From Methylococcaceae bacterium UBA6146 (GTDB taxonomy: Bacteria; Pseudomonadota; Gammaproteobacteria; Methylococcales; Methylomonadaceae), in the NCBI GenBank assembly GCA_002422395.1, contig DIUY01000030.1, positions 75,308-139,307 of the forward strand: a DNA stretch of 64,000 nucleotides. Reading direction: 5' to 3'. Position 1 is the first letter of the stretch. Each line of letters opens with the position of its first letter. The translations under genes were made by a program, and so were the position numbers. Below are positions 17,165 to 26,184 of the stretch, one piece after another. The notes beneath the pieces are model-generated. The model made no database searches. It saw only the letters and a list, made by a program, of their open reading frames with translations, and was not told where the DNA came from.

Positions 17165-19467
17165 CCATGCACAATTGGCGTAAGCTTATGTTTTATCTGC
17201 TACCGCCGTTGCTGGCGTTGGTTGTGGCACTGTCGGCCAATTTTAAAACCGACCTTTCCGCCTTTATCATTGCTGGTGACAATGCCGAAGAAGCACTGCT
17301 CGCCAACGAAATGCAAGCGGGCGCTTTGTCGCGCCGCTACCTGATTTCCATTGGTTCAAGCACACAAGAACCGGTTTCCACAGCGTTTGTCCAGGCATTG
17401 CAGACGCAACTAAAAACCATTGTCGGCGTGACGGATGTCTGGTCGCCCGAACAACAAAACGGCGTCAGCCTTGCTATGCAAACGCTGTACGGTAGTTATG
17501 GCGGGGCATTGTACAGCCTTGACGCCGAACGGGACTTGGCCGAACTTTTCACCCCGCAAGGTCTGGCGCACAAGGCCGAATTCCTGAAAAAAGCATTGTT
17601 GTCCCCGCAAGCGGCCATAGTCAAAGAAATCGCCCTACATGACCCTTTGCTATTGGCCCTGAACGGGTTTCAGGCATTGGGCAAGCAGTTTCAGCAAAAA
17701 AGCGGTGCCAACCCCCGATACCGCAACCTGATTTTGGAGACAGCAATGGCGGGCTTGGATGCGCCGCAGCAAAGCCGTGTCCAAGCCGCGATTGATGACA
17801 TTTTCAAACGCCTCAACCAAACCCCGCAGCAACACTACCAATTGGAAATGACAGGCGTCCCCATTTTTGCCACCGCGACGCAACAATTGATCCAAGGCGA
17901 TATTGCCCGCATCAGCATCCTGTCTTCGGTTGCGTTGATGGTGTTGTTTTTGGCGTTGTTCCGTTCGTTCGGCGCGTTGTCCCAGGTGTTCACTTTGCTG
18001 GCGATTGTCATCTTAAGCGCGATACTCGCCACCAGTTTGGTTTTTGGCTATGTGCATGGCATGACGGTTGCCATTGGCTCCACCTTGGTCGGTATCTGCA
18101 TCGACTACCCGATCCATGCCATTGCCCATGCGCAAACAGCCCGGCCCGAACAACGGACAGCCGTCATCGCCGGCATCTGGCCCAGTATGCTGTTGGGGGG
18201 CATCACCACGCTGGTTGGCTATACGGCATTGGGCGCATCTGGCTATCCGGGCTTCCGGCAGATCGCGGTATATGCGGGGACTGGCATCGTGGTCGCTTTG
18301 CTGTTGACCCGTTTTATCCTTCCTGGCCTGATTACAGCAAATGAAGGCAGACCGTTTAAGGTGCCCTTAGTGGCTGGCTGGGCGGCATTTTGCCAGCGCT
18401 TCAGGCCTTGGTTGGTTGCTGTGCTGCTGTTGGCAATAGGTGTTTCAGTCTTCGGTTTGGGGCAATTGCACTGGCTGGAAGACATGCAAGAGCTGACGCC
18501 GGAGCTGAATTACCTGAAAGAAAACGACAAGCGGATACGGGAGCGGATGGTCAGCATAGAGCCAGGGCGGTTTATTTTGGTCACCGGCAGCGATACCGAG
18601 ACGGCTTTGCAGAAGGCCGAACAGGCCTACACGGTGCTGGAAGAATTGAAACAGCGCGGCGCATTGACCGAGTATTTCGGCCTTTACCCGTGGCTGCTTT
18701 CGGCCAAGAAACAACAACAAAACAGTGATTTGTTGCAACATTATCTGACTTTGGAAAACCAACAGCTTTGGCGGCAGGCTTTGGGCCGACAAGGTTTGTC
18801 AGTTAGCCACCTAGGGCGCTTGGATTATCCTGAGCTAAAGCCATTGACCTTGCCAGAGGTGTTTGCGACACCCGTAAAACGGCTGATTGACAGCCGCGTG
18901 ATTGCCACCGGACAAGAAACGGTTGTGATGATCTGGTTGGCGGCGCACCAGCCCGAAGCGTTAAAGGCGGCGTTCGGCAACAGGGAAGGGATGCGGTATT
19001 TCAGCCAGCGGGATTTGCTCAACAACATGACCAAAGACTATACCGGCAGGGCACAAGTTATGTTGTCGGCCGGTCTCGTGTTAATCATAGCGATGCTGAT
19101 TGTACGCTATAAAAGTGTGCTGAAAACGGCACAAACCTTACTGCCCGCCGTATTGGCGGGGCTGTTGATTTTAGGCGTCTGGTCTTTAAGCGGTGCGGCG
19201 ATCAGCTTTTTGCATCTGGTCGGTTTTCTGCTGGTCGTGTCGATTTGCGTCGATTACGGCATCTTTTATCAGGAAAATCCCGGCGGCAATATCACCTTGA
19301 CTTATCAGGCCATGGCAGCCTCCATGCTGACCAGCGCATTGGCTTTCGGGTGTTTAGGCATAGCGGACAGCACCTCGTTAAAGATTTTAGCCAGCGTGAT
19401 CACCTTAGGGATATTGCTGGGCTTTTTGTTTTGCCCGCTTATTATCCGGCATCGGCAAAGCCAATAA
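17161..19467 (+). CDS. MMPL/RND-superfamily exporter (ApeM-like)
   Basis: 768 residues, with two repeated halves. Each half is one membrane span, a large periplasmic loop, and a block of about five spans (SILSSVALMVLFLALF in the first half, LIIAMLIVRY in the second). The conserved intramembrane stretch GSTLVGICIDYPIHAI and its counterpart VVSICVDYGIFY hold the Asp-Tyr pairs typical of MMPL pumps. It overlaps the LolA-like gene by 4 nt. Inferred role: extraction of the finished polyene lipid from the inner membrane and hand-off to the LolA-like carrier. Confidence 0.9.
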   Translation: MTMHNWRKLMFYLLPPLLALVVALSANFKTDLSAFIIAGDNAEEALLANEMQAGALSRRYLISIGSSTQEPVSTAFVQALQTQLKTIVGVTDVWSPEQQNGVSLAMQTLYGSYGGALYSLDAERDLAELFTPQGLAHKAEFLKKALLSPQAAIVKEIALHDPLLLALNGFQALGKQFQQKSGANPRYRNLILETAMAGLDAPQQSRVQAAIDDIFKRLNQTPQQHYQLEMTGVPIFATATQQLIQGDIARISILSSVALMVLFLALFRSFGALSQVFTLLAIVILSAILATSLVFGYVHGMTVAIGSTLVGICIDYPIHAIAHAQTARPEQRTAVIAGIWPSMLLGGITTLVGYTALGASGYPGFRQIAVYAGTGIVVALLLTRFILPGLITANEGRPFKVPLVAGWAAFCQRFRPWLVAVLLLAIGVSVFGLGQLHWLEDMQELTPELNYLKENDKRIRERMVSIEPGRFILVTGSDTETALQKAEQAYTVLEELKQRGALTEYFGLYPWLLSAKKQQQNSDLLQHYLTLENQQLWRQALGRQGLSVSHLGRLDYPELKPLTLPEVFATPVKRLIDSRVIATGQETVVMIWLAAHQPEALKAAFGNREGMRYFSQRDLLNNMTKDYTGRAQVMLSAGLVLIIAMLIVRYKSVLKTAQTLLPAVLAGLLILGVWSLSGAAISFLHLVGFLLVVSICVDYGIFYQENPGGNITLTYQAMAASMLTSALAFGCLGIADSTSLKILASVITLGILLGFLFCPLIIRHRQSQ

Positions 19468-19586
19468 AAAGGGGCCAAGCCACTTCGTGGAATTGTAAAA
19501 ACGGCGTCCTCAGTCCCCCGCCACTGGGCAAAGATGTTATTCTTGTGGTTCACGTTTACTTCAACATACTTTGATTAGGTGAAATT

Positions 19587-20180
19587 ATGAAATTTAGTTA
19601 TCTGGCTTTATTTGTTGTTTTGTTAGGTTTGCACGGCTGTGCCACAAAGGGCGGCACACCGTCGGCAACGTTGTTACAATCCGGCAGCATTGCCGCCGCC
19701 ACCAACCAACCCGCACCGGTGCCACAACCGGCCAGCACGGGCGTCGGCACGTTAGTGATCAAGCCCATCACGTTCAAAAATGATTCATATATCAGGGATG
19801 CGGTCAAGCAAGAGTGTATGTTGGAGGAAAAGTTATCCCAATTCATAAAAGAAAATGCCGCCGGACAGTATGCGGCCATTGTTTCCAATGCCAATTCAGC
19901 CCCGGCGGATGCCCAAGTGTTGGCCGTGGAAATCGCCGAAGTGCAGGGCACTGGCGGTGGGGCGTGGTCGGGTGCAAAAATGGTGCTGATCACCGGCTCA
20001 TTAACCAAAAACGGTCAGGTGCTGGGCACTTTTAAAGCCCGCCGTTATTCCAGTGGCGGTATGTTTGCGGCTTACAAAGGCACTTGTGCGATTTTGGGGC
20101 GTTGTGTCAAAACCTTAGGGCATGATGTGGCGGAATGGCTGTCCCATCCGACTTCCCAAGCCGTGTTGGGTGATTTGTAA
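19587..20180 (+). CDS. lipoprotein of unknown family at end of APE operon
   Basis: 197 residues. The signal peptide ends in the lipobox LHGC (Cys18). Next come a Pro/Ala-rich linker and a compact domain with AQVLAVEIAEVQGTGGGAWSG and a C-terminal Cys pair (GTCAILGRC). It is separated from the exporter gene by 119 nt, so it may have its own promoter. It could occupy the position of ApeN, but I see no sequence link to DUF3261. Outer-membrane anchored; function unknown. Confidence 0.75.
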   Translation: MKFSYLALFVVLLGLHGCATKGGTPSATLLQSGSIAAATNQPAPVPQPASTGVGTLVIKPITFKNDSYIRDAVKQECMLEEKLSQFIKENAAGQYAAIVSNANSAPADAQVLAVEIAEVQGTGGGAWSGAKMVLITGSLTKNGQVLGTFKARRYSSGGMFAAYKGTCAILGRCVKTLGHDVAEWLSHPTSQAVLGDL

Positions 20181-20212
20181 GGAATGCGGGTAGCGGGTTA
20201 AATCAGGGGTAA

Positions 20213-20259
20213 GGCGCAAGCCTCTGGGTTGGTTAACGGAGCAAACCCAAGTTTGCGCC
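20213..20259. repeat. hairpin between lipoprotein and halogenase-like gene
   Basis: GGCGCAA (20213-20219) pairs with TTGCGCC (20253-20259), with an inner GGGTT/AACCC pair. No T-run follows. It could attenuate or stabilise the operon mRNA before the flavoprotein gene. Confidence 0.4.
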
Positions 20260-20369
20260 TGCTTTATCAACGGCAATTGCAGGTCTTATCGGCTAAGCTT
20301 GGCCGGTTTTGCACACCCTCATTAAGCCGTTCTTCAAGGGCGTGGGCGGCGTTTCCTTCAGGTTATCTT

Positions 20370-21680
20370 ATGGCAATTATCCCTAAATCATGCGACGTGC
20401 TGGTTATCGGTGGCGGCCCCGCCGGCAGCAGTGCCGCCACGCATTTGGCACAAGCGGGCATTGATACGGTGCTGCTTGAACGCAGCGTGTTCCCGCGTAA
20501 TCAGGTGGGTGAAAGCCTGATCCCGCATTTTTGGAAATTCACTGACCTGACCGGCGTGTCGGAAAAAATCAGGCAAGAAGGCTTTCTCGCCAAAGCGGGT
20601 GGCATTACCGTCTGGAACGGCAAAATCCACCAGATCCGGTTTTCCGATTTCGGGTATACCCGCCCCGGGTTGCATGTCGAACGGGATATTTTTGACGCCA
20701 TTTTGCTGCACCATGCCGAAAGTTGCGGTGCCAAGGTATTTAACGGGGTGGCGGTCAAAAAAGCCAGTTTCAGTGACTGCCAATGGCCAGAAATTTTCTA
20801 TACTGACAAGCGCGGGGGCGGCAACCAGGAAGGGGCTATCCGTTGCCGTTATCTTATTGACGCTAGCGGGCACAGCTCCTTTTTGGCCAACCAGTTTAAA
20901 GTCCGGCAGACCATCAGCCCGCAAATGAATTTTTTGTCGCTATGGGGCTATTTTGAAAACGCCCTGTTTGTCGGCGTTGACCGGAGAAGCCATACGGCAG
21001 AAGCGCTAGCCACCATTAAGCCGGTAACTTTTGTCATGTCGTTTGAAGAGGGCTGGCTCTGGCACATCGTATTGCGGGGTAAGGCCAGCGTCGGCCTGAT
21101 TGTGCCGACCGGGCGCACCCGGGGCATGGACAAACAACAACGGGAAGCGTTCTTCAGACAAACCTGCACACGCTTGCCGCATTTGCGCAACCTGCTGGAA
21201 CCGGCCTGTTTCATCGAAGGCTCGCTGCAATTCAGGCCTGATTATTCCTATTATTCCCACACCATTTGTGGCGAAAACTATTATTGCATCGGCGATGCCG
21301 CCGCTTTTGTCGATCCTGTGTTCTCCCATGGTGTGCAAAACGCCTTATACAACGCCGCCACCGCGACGCTGGCAATCAAAGAGTCCTTGAAAAACGAAAA
21401 ACAACGCCTCCGTTACAGCCAGTTATGTGAAAGCCGCATGCAGCAGTTTTACGGCTTCTCCAGAGCTTTGTCGTTAGGTGATTTCGGCGGCAACGGCGTC
21501 AATCCCCAGCTGGTGAAAAATTTGATGAAATCATTGCCGCCATTGGAACTGGAACTGATCCTGGTCGCTTCTGAAATGACCAACCGCTCGGAAAACTTCC
21601 GGCAGATGGCGAGGGAAGCAGGGGTTTTGGGTAAGTTTGAAGAGAGGTTTTTGGAACGGATCGAGGGTTTGGCGTTTTGA
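20370..21680 (+). CDS. flavin-dependent halogenase-family protein (PltA-like)
   Basis: 436 residues from the ATG at 20370; the open frame extends upstream but that part is not conserved. Motifs: FAD-binding GGGPAGS (residues 14-20); Lys75 in FLAKAGG, at the position of the conserved halogenase lysine (K-x-G-A in PltA); EEGWLWHI, a form of the W-x-W-x-I-P motif; and DAAAFVDPVFSHG, close to PltA's DAARFVDPIFSSG. It may chlorinate or brominate the aryl or pyrrolyl unit. Related non-halogenating flavoproteins share much of this, so halogenation is a prediction. Last plus-strand gene of the first polyene block. Confidence 0.75.
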   Translation: MAIIPKSCDVLVIGGGPAGSSAATHLAQAGIDTVLLERSVFPRNQVGESLIPHFWKFTDLTGVSEKIRQEGFLAKAGGITVWNGKIHQIRFSDFGYTRPGLHVERDIFDAILLHHAESCGAKVFNGVAVKKASFSDCQWPEIFYTDKRGGGNQEGAIRCRYLIDASGHSSFLANQFKVRQTISPQMNFLSLWGYFENALFVGVDRRSHTAEALATIKPVTFVMSFEEGWLWHIVLRGKASVGLIVPTGRTRGMDKQQREAFFRQTCTRLPHLRNLLEPACFIEGSLQFRPDYSYYSHTICGENYYCIGDAAAFVDPVFSHGVQNALYNAATATLAIKESLKNEKQRLRYSQLCESRMQQFYGFSRALSLGDFGGNGVNPQLVKNLMKSLPPLELELILVASEMTNRSENFRQMAREAGVLGKFEERFLERIEGLAF

Positions 21681-21711
21681 CGGCGGGGCAGTCTAAAATG
21701 GCCGATGGGCG

Positions 21712-23304
21712 TTAGGGCAGCCGATTTAGCAGGCGCTTTGCCGGTTTGTTTTTCAGTTTTATGGTGAAATTTGCGCCCTCCTTATCATTGGCCGCAGACA
21801 AGACGCCGCCCATATTCGTTTCAATAATTATTTTCGACATATACAGGCCAATGCCCGTGCCTTTACCTTCTTCCTTAGTTGTAAAGTAGGGGTCATAGAT
21901 TCTATCAAAAATTTCAGCAGGAATGCCGCCACCATTATCTTTAACAACCACTTGCACCGTCTTGTCCTGATTTTGCATGGCACTCACCGTAATCGTCGGA
22001 TTAGGGGTTGTGCGTTCTATCAGCACATCTTTGGAGTTATTGATCAAATTTAAGATGACTTGTGAAAATTCTCCAGAAAAGCCAATAATTTCAATATTTT
22101 CAGGGCAGTCTAAAGTGATGGTGATGTTATGGTTTTTCAGCTGTGCTTCCAACAAATCAATGGTTGAGCGGATAACTTGTTGCACATTCAAAAGTTCCAG
22201 ATGTTTGTTGGGCTTAAAAAAATTCCTAAAATCATCAATGGTGGACGACATCTTTTTAATCAGGCGGCTAGACTTTTCCATGTTGCTGGCCATGAATTCG
22301 CTGTCCAGTTTGCCCATTTCAAACCTTAATTGAAGGTTCTGTTGCACTAAACTTAAGGCGTTTAACGGTTGCCGCCACTGATGGGCAATGGCGCCTATCA
22401 TTTCCCCCATGGCAGCGGAACGGGACTGGTGGATTAATAACGCTTCCTGCTGCTTGCTTTTTGCCACCTCTTCCTGAATTTTTTTATCCAGACTCTTGTT
22501 CAGTTCTGCCAGCTCTTGGGTACGGATAATAACTTCACGTTCCAATTCTTGATTATAGTTTTGCAAGTGTTGTTTGGATTGCAGTAAAGCGCCCACCATG
22601 CTGTTGAAGCTGTCCGACAAAACCCCTATTTCATCCCGGCGCTGGAGTGTGGAGCGGACGCTTAAATCGCCGCCCGCCACTTTGGTTGCCAGTTGGCTAA
22701 TCTGCCAAACAGGCCGGGCAATCCAGCGGGCGAAAAAATAACCGACGATGACAATAATCAGAAAAGAAATGCCGATGATATAAATAATCTGGTCATACAT
22801 GTGTTGGATAGATTGGTTGTATTGCTCGGTCGAGAAGCCGATATGCAGCCAACCCCATTCGACGCCAGAAAATTTTATTGGGTAGACAAAGTGGTATACG
22901 TTGTTAAAATTTTCATAGGACAGTATTTCGTAGTGGATTTGGTCACCTTCCAGCGCTTGTAATTTAGCGTCAACTTTATCGAGCAAGCGCCACTTTTTTT
23001 GAAGGACCAAAATCTTGTCACCGGTGCTAGGGGAGACCAGCACATAAAAAATACGGGTGTTGTTCTTCAAAACCTCCACGTTATGTTCAACTATAAAACC
23101 ATAGTCCTTGCTGATTATCGCATCCGAACTTGCCTGCACGATAGAGCGGGAAATGGTGTCGGCTTGGGTGAACATAATTTGGTTAAAGGCATTTTTTTGC
23201 ATGGGAATGGCCATAAACGCAAAAAACAAAGTGATCCCCAGCACTAAAAAGCCGAACAACAGGAAGACTCGGATAAAAATACTGCTGCGTGGTTTTAACG
23301 CCAT
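21712..23304 (-). CDS. membrane sensor histidine kinase
   Basis: 530 residues. TM1 is at about 10-33. A periplasmic sensor region spans about 34-172 and TM2 about 173-192. Next come HAMP (about 193-245), a coiled coil (about 246-290), and the kinase core with phospho-acceptor His308 in AHQWRQPLN. N, G1 and G2 boxes follow (NLINNSKDVL, DNGGGIP, GTGIGLYMS). No receiver domain is attached. It is the last gene of a minus-strand operon that begins with a response regulator/HD-GYP protein and holds three periplasmic binding proteins. Inference: the binding proteins present ligand to this kinase, which phosphorylates the HD-GYP regulator. Confidence 0.9.
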   Translation of the reverse strand: MALKPRSSIFIRVFLLFGFLVLGITLFFAFMAIPMQKNAFNQIMFTQADTISRSIVQASSDAIISKDYGFIVEHNVEVLKNNTRIFYVLVSPSTGDKILVLQKKWRLLDKVDAKLQALEGDQIHYEILSYENFNNVYHFVYPIKFSGVEWGWLHIGFSTEQYNQSIQHMYDQIIYIIGISFLIIVIVGYFFARWIARPVWQISQLATKVAGGDLSVRSTLQRRDEIGVLSDSFNSMVGALLQSKQHLQNYNQELEREVIIRTQELAELNKSLDKKIQEEVAKSKQQEALLIHQSRSAAMGEMIGAIAHQWRQPLNALSLVQQNLQLRFEMGKLDSEFMASNMEKSSRLIKKMSSTIDDFRNFFKPNKHLELLNVQQVIRSTIDLLEAQLKNHNITITLDCPENIEIIGFSGEFSQVILNLINNSKDVLIERTTPNPTITVSAMQNQDKTVQVVVKDNGGGIPAEIFDRIYDPYFTTKEEGKGTGIGLYMSKIIIETNMGGVLSAANDKEGANFTIKLKNKPAKRLLNRLP

Positions 23305-23383
23305 TTTAGTTGCCTATGTCAGACGTTTGATTGGACTTAAACATGTTTTCCAGATAGGTTGGTAAAATAGTGGTTGGGCCGTG

Positions 23384-24331
23384 CTATTTCCTAGTTAAGG
23401 GTAATAGACCCGCTTGATGCCTCAATTTTTGATAGTCCACATAAAATTCATCAAATTGTCCCAATTCTTCGACGTTAAAAGGGTATAAGCCGGATGTCCT
23501 GAATATTTCCAAGATTTGTTTGGTGCGGGCATCTTCTTTAAATGAAGTTTGCGCCAGGACTAATATTTCTTTTGCGTAGGGATAGTCTTTTCTAAAGAAA
23601 CTGACATTTCGGCTTTTTGAGGGGTAGCTCTCAATAACCATCACTTTTTTGGCGACATCCGGATTCAATCCGGCCATCAGCTCATAAGCGCCACGGAACA
23701 CCACCCCGGCATCGGCTTTGTTGAAATAAATATCCAAGATAATGTGGCTGGCTTTTTGTTGGCGCTCAACGGCGCTAAGGATTGCCTTGTAACTCTTCTT
23801 AAATTGTTTCAAACACAAATAATCAATGAACACTTCGGTTAGCTCGTCGTCTTCCAACAGTAAAATTTTTTTGCCGGATAAGTTTTCCACGCTAGCGATG
23901 CCTTTGTCAGCACGGGCAATCAACAAAATACTGTCAGGCTGACCGTTATGGAGCACACCGGCAAAGCCCATAGTCAATTCATCGCGTTTAAAATACTTTG
24001 AAATTAAGAAGGGCGGCGCTACGATCATATCCAGGTCACCTAGCAGCAAGGCGGCCCGCATCCCATCTATGTCATCAAATAAAATGGCTTTGATGTCAGT
24101 GATATTGAACCGATGTTGTTTTTTTGCCGCCGCCAATAACTCCTTGAGCAAAAAATTAAGCGTCGTTTCACTATCTTTGCGGCCAGCGGGTTCGGTGATT
24201 GACCGGGCATACAAGCCGATATGCAGTTGTGTGGTTTGAGCAGGCCCTTTTACGGGGCAGTTCACCATGCCCACCCATTGAAGCGCTATAAAAATACTTA
24301 CCCCCCAGGCCAAGTGGATAGGCAGCTTCAT
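23384..24331 (-). CDS. PhnD-like periplasmic substrate-binding protein, paralogue 3
   Basis: 315 residues. The N-terminal hydrophobic signal is followed by a PhnD/PBP-like type II binding fold: HIGLYARSI, AILFDDIDGMRAALLLGDLDMIVAPPF, LSGKKILLLEDD, GVVFRGAYELMAGLNP. The same skeleton occurs in the next two upstream genes. No ABC permease or ATPase is encoded nearby, so it is more likely a sensory than a transport component. It overlaps the upstream paralogue by 4 nt and is 79 nt from the kinase gene. Ligand unknown; phosphonate cannot be inferred from family alone. Confidence 0.85.
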   Translation of the reverse strand: MKLPIHLAWGVSIFIALQWVGMVNCPVKGPAQTTQLHIGLYARSITEPAGRKDSETTLNFLLKELLAAAKKQHRFNITDIKAILFDDIDGMRAALLLGDLDMIVAPPFLISKYFKRDELTMGFAGVLHNGQPDSILLIARADKGIASVENLSGKKILLLEDDELTEVFIDYLCLKQFKKSYKAILSAVERQQKASHIILDIYFNKADAGVVFRGAYELMAGLNPDVAKKVMVIESYPSKSRNVSFFRKDYPYAKEILVLAQTSFKEDARTKQILEIFRTSGLYPFNVEELGQFDEFYVDYQKLRHQAGLLPLTRK

Positions 24332-25260
24332 GGGATTATGCCATTTTGTAGTGCTTGATGGTCAGTGATTAGCTGGTCAAACGCAGCTAATTCATTGACT
24401 GGGCAAGGTATTAAACGGGACATGTGCAATTTGTTAAGTAGGTGTTGCCAGCGGGGCTGGGTGTTTAATTGGCTGATTTTCTGGGTGACCTTGCGGCGCA
24501 GCGGTGCGGGAAAATTGCGGTGGAAATAGCCATAATTGATCGATTTGGCAGGGAAGCTCGCCAGCACGTCCAGCGACGCTGTTAGCTGCGGATTCATTTC
24601 TGCCATCAGCTCATAGTTTTGTTTGTAAGTCATGGCGGCTTCACCCTCCTTAAAAAACAAGCCTAACACCACGGCGGTTTGTTTGTCTTTGGTCTTGATT
24701 TCGCTGAACACGTTCTGATAATGCTGTTTAAAGGTTTTTAGGGTCAGGGTATCCAGATACAAAGCGGCTAAATCATCGTTGCTTGACAATAGCAGTTTTT
24801 TGTTGGCCAATTGTTCGAGTGTGCTGATGTGTTGGTCTTTACGCACCAACAATACCGTACCGCCAATGCCCCCGTTTGCCGACGTGCCGACAAAACCATC
24901 CGCCAGTTTGTCCCGATCAATATGCTTGGCCAGCAAGACGGGCGGCGCCATGATGAAATCCAACTCATTTTTGTCAAACGCCTGTTTAAGCTCAGTTATG
25001 TCATCGAACAAACGGGCTTGGGTGGATTTTAGACCTAACCCTTCCACCAAAAAATTAACTGCCACCTGATAATCGGCGCGGGTGACCAAATTGACGATGG
25101 CGGGGTAATAAAACCCTATGTTAAAGCTATATCTTTTATTGCTGGCAGCCAGTGTTTTTGAGGTGGCGTTGGCCCAAACGGGGTTCAACCCAATAGTTGA
25201 CAATAAAAAAACCAATAGGCAGTGTTTGGCAAACGCGTTTTTTTGGGCAATTAGTTTCAT
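24328..25260 (-). CDS. PhnD-like periplasmic substrate-binding protein, paralogue 2
   Basis: 310 residues with a signal peptide (cut probably near VWANA). Same fold as its neighbours: NIGFYYPAI, RLFDDITELKQAFDKNELDFIMAPPVLLAKHID, LANKKLLLSSNDD, EAAMTYKQNYELMAEMNP. Its ATG overlaps the stop of the upstream paralogue by 4 nt and its stop overlaps the next by 4 nt, so the three are tightly coupled. Pairwise identity looks modest, suggesting different ligands or heteromeric use. Confidence 0.85.
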   Translation of the reverse strand: MKLIAQKNAFAKHCLLVFLLSTIGLNPVWANATSKTLAASNKRYSFNIGFYYPAIVNLVTRADYQVAVNFLVEGLGLKSTQARLFDDITELKQAFDKNELDFIMAPPVLLAKHIDRDKLADGFVGTSANGGIGGTVLLVRKDQHISTLEQLANKKLLLSSNDDLAALYLDTLTLKTFKQHYQNVFSEIKTKDKQTAVVLGLFFKEGEAAMTYKQNYELMAEMNPQLTASLDVLASFPAKSINYGYFHRNFPAPLRRKVTQKISQLNTQPRWQHLLNKLHMSRLIPCPVNELAAFDQLITDHQALQNGIIP

Positions 25261-26135
25261 TGGCTTAAAAGAAGCTTTTGATGGGCATCGAAGAGTTTTT
25301 TCACGGTCAATAAATCAGCCGGCGATGAACGCACGGCCTGGTCGCTTTTAAACAGTTGTAACAGTTGCTTTCCCCGTGCCGTGCATGTCAGCTTGATTGC
25401 CTTTGCTATCACACGGTCACGAAATTCTAGGGGGGTGTTTTTATGGAACAGCCCAATCGCTTGGGGAATTCCGTCCAGTTTGGCAATAATTTGCAGCTTG
25501 GTCAGCAGTTGTGGGTTTAACGCCACGGCCCTTTGATAGGCATTATTGAAAACACTGGTGATGTCGGCTTGGTCGAAAAATAAGTTCAATATCAATTGAT
25601 GGGATTTTTTCACACTGGGCAGCACCTTGAAACTGTCCTTATACCCCTGCCTGAATTCCGAACGGGCCAAGTAATCGATATACAGCTCAGTGACGGGGTC
25701 ATTTTTTGCCAGCACTAACCGTTCCCCACGAAATTTTTTAAAGTCCAGTTGGCCGGATTTTTTTTGCACCAACACCAGCATCTGGTCCGCCGCCCCATTT
25801 GACCGCATAAAGCGCAAACCGGCGGCCAATTGCTGGGTATCAAATTTAGTCGCCAAGATAAGGGAGGACGCGATGACAAAATTAAGTTTGACCTGCTCGA
25901 AGTCGCTGCGCATGGCATCGATGTTTTCATATACGGTTATATCGGTTTTGATGCCAATGTTTTGGCCTATTTCTTGTGCCAATACTTTTATCGATATTTC
26001 CATGTCTTCCACGGAAAATTCAGGGAAGGATTTGGCATAAATCCCAGCCCGCAGACTAAGTTCTGTTTCTGCAGCATGGCCAAAAACAGCATAAAAAAGT
26101 AAGGCCGCCCATAAAAGGGGCTTTAGGTTTGGCAT
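25257..26135 (-). CDS. PhnD-like periplasmic substrate-binding protein, paralogue 1
   Basis: 292 residues. The signal peptide ends near FGHAA. The family skeleton is visible: RAGIYAKSF, TVYENIDAMRSDFEQVKLNFVIASSLIL, FRGERLVLAKND, DITSVFNNAYQRAVALNP. It is the first of three tandem binding-protein genes and begins 50 nt after the response regulator stop. It is shorter and more diverged at the pocket (IASS instead of VAPP/MAPP). Confidence 0.85.
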   Translation of the reverse strand: MPNLKPLLWAALLFYAVFGHAAETELSLRAGIYAKSFPEFSVEDMEISIKVLAQEIGQNIGIKTDITVYENIDAMRSDFEQVKLNFVIASSLILATKFDTQQLAAGLRFMRSNGAADQMLVLVQKKSGQLDFKKFRGERLVLAKNDPVTELYIDYLARSEFRQGYKDSFKVLPSVKKSHQLILNLFFDQADITSVFNNAYQRAVALNPQLLTKLQIIAKLDGIPQAIGLFHKNTPLEFRDRVIAKAIKLTCTARGKQLLQLFKSDQAVRSSPADLLTVKKLFDAHQKLLLSQ

Positions 26136-26184
26136 CGAGTCATGAGGTGGGTAGGTTTTAAGGAGGCTTTATTATGGGTATGGG

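Noticed and set aside
23384..26135. Phosphonate ABC transporter
   Set aside because: Three PhnD-like binding proteins but no permease or ATPase; linked instead to a kinase and HD-GYP regulator.
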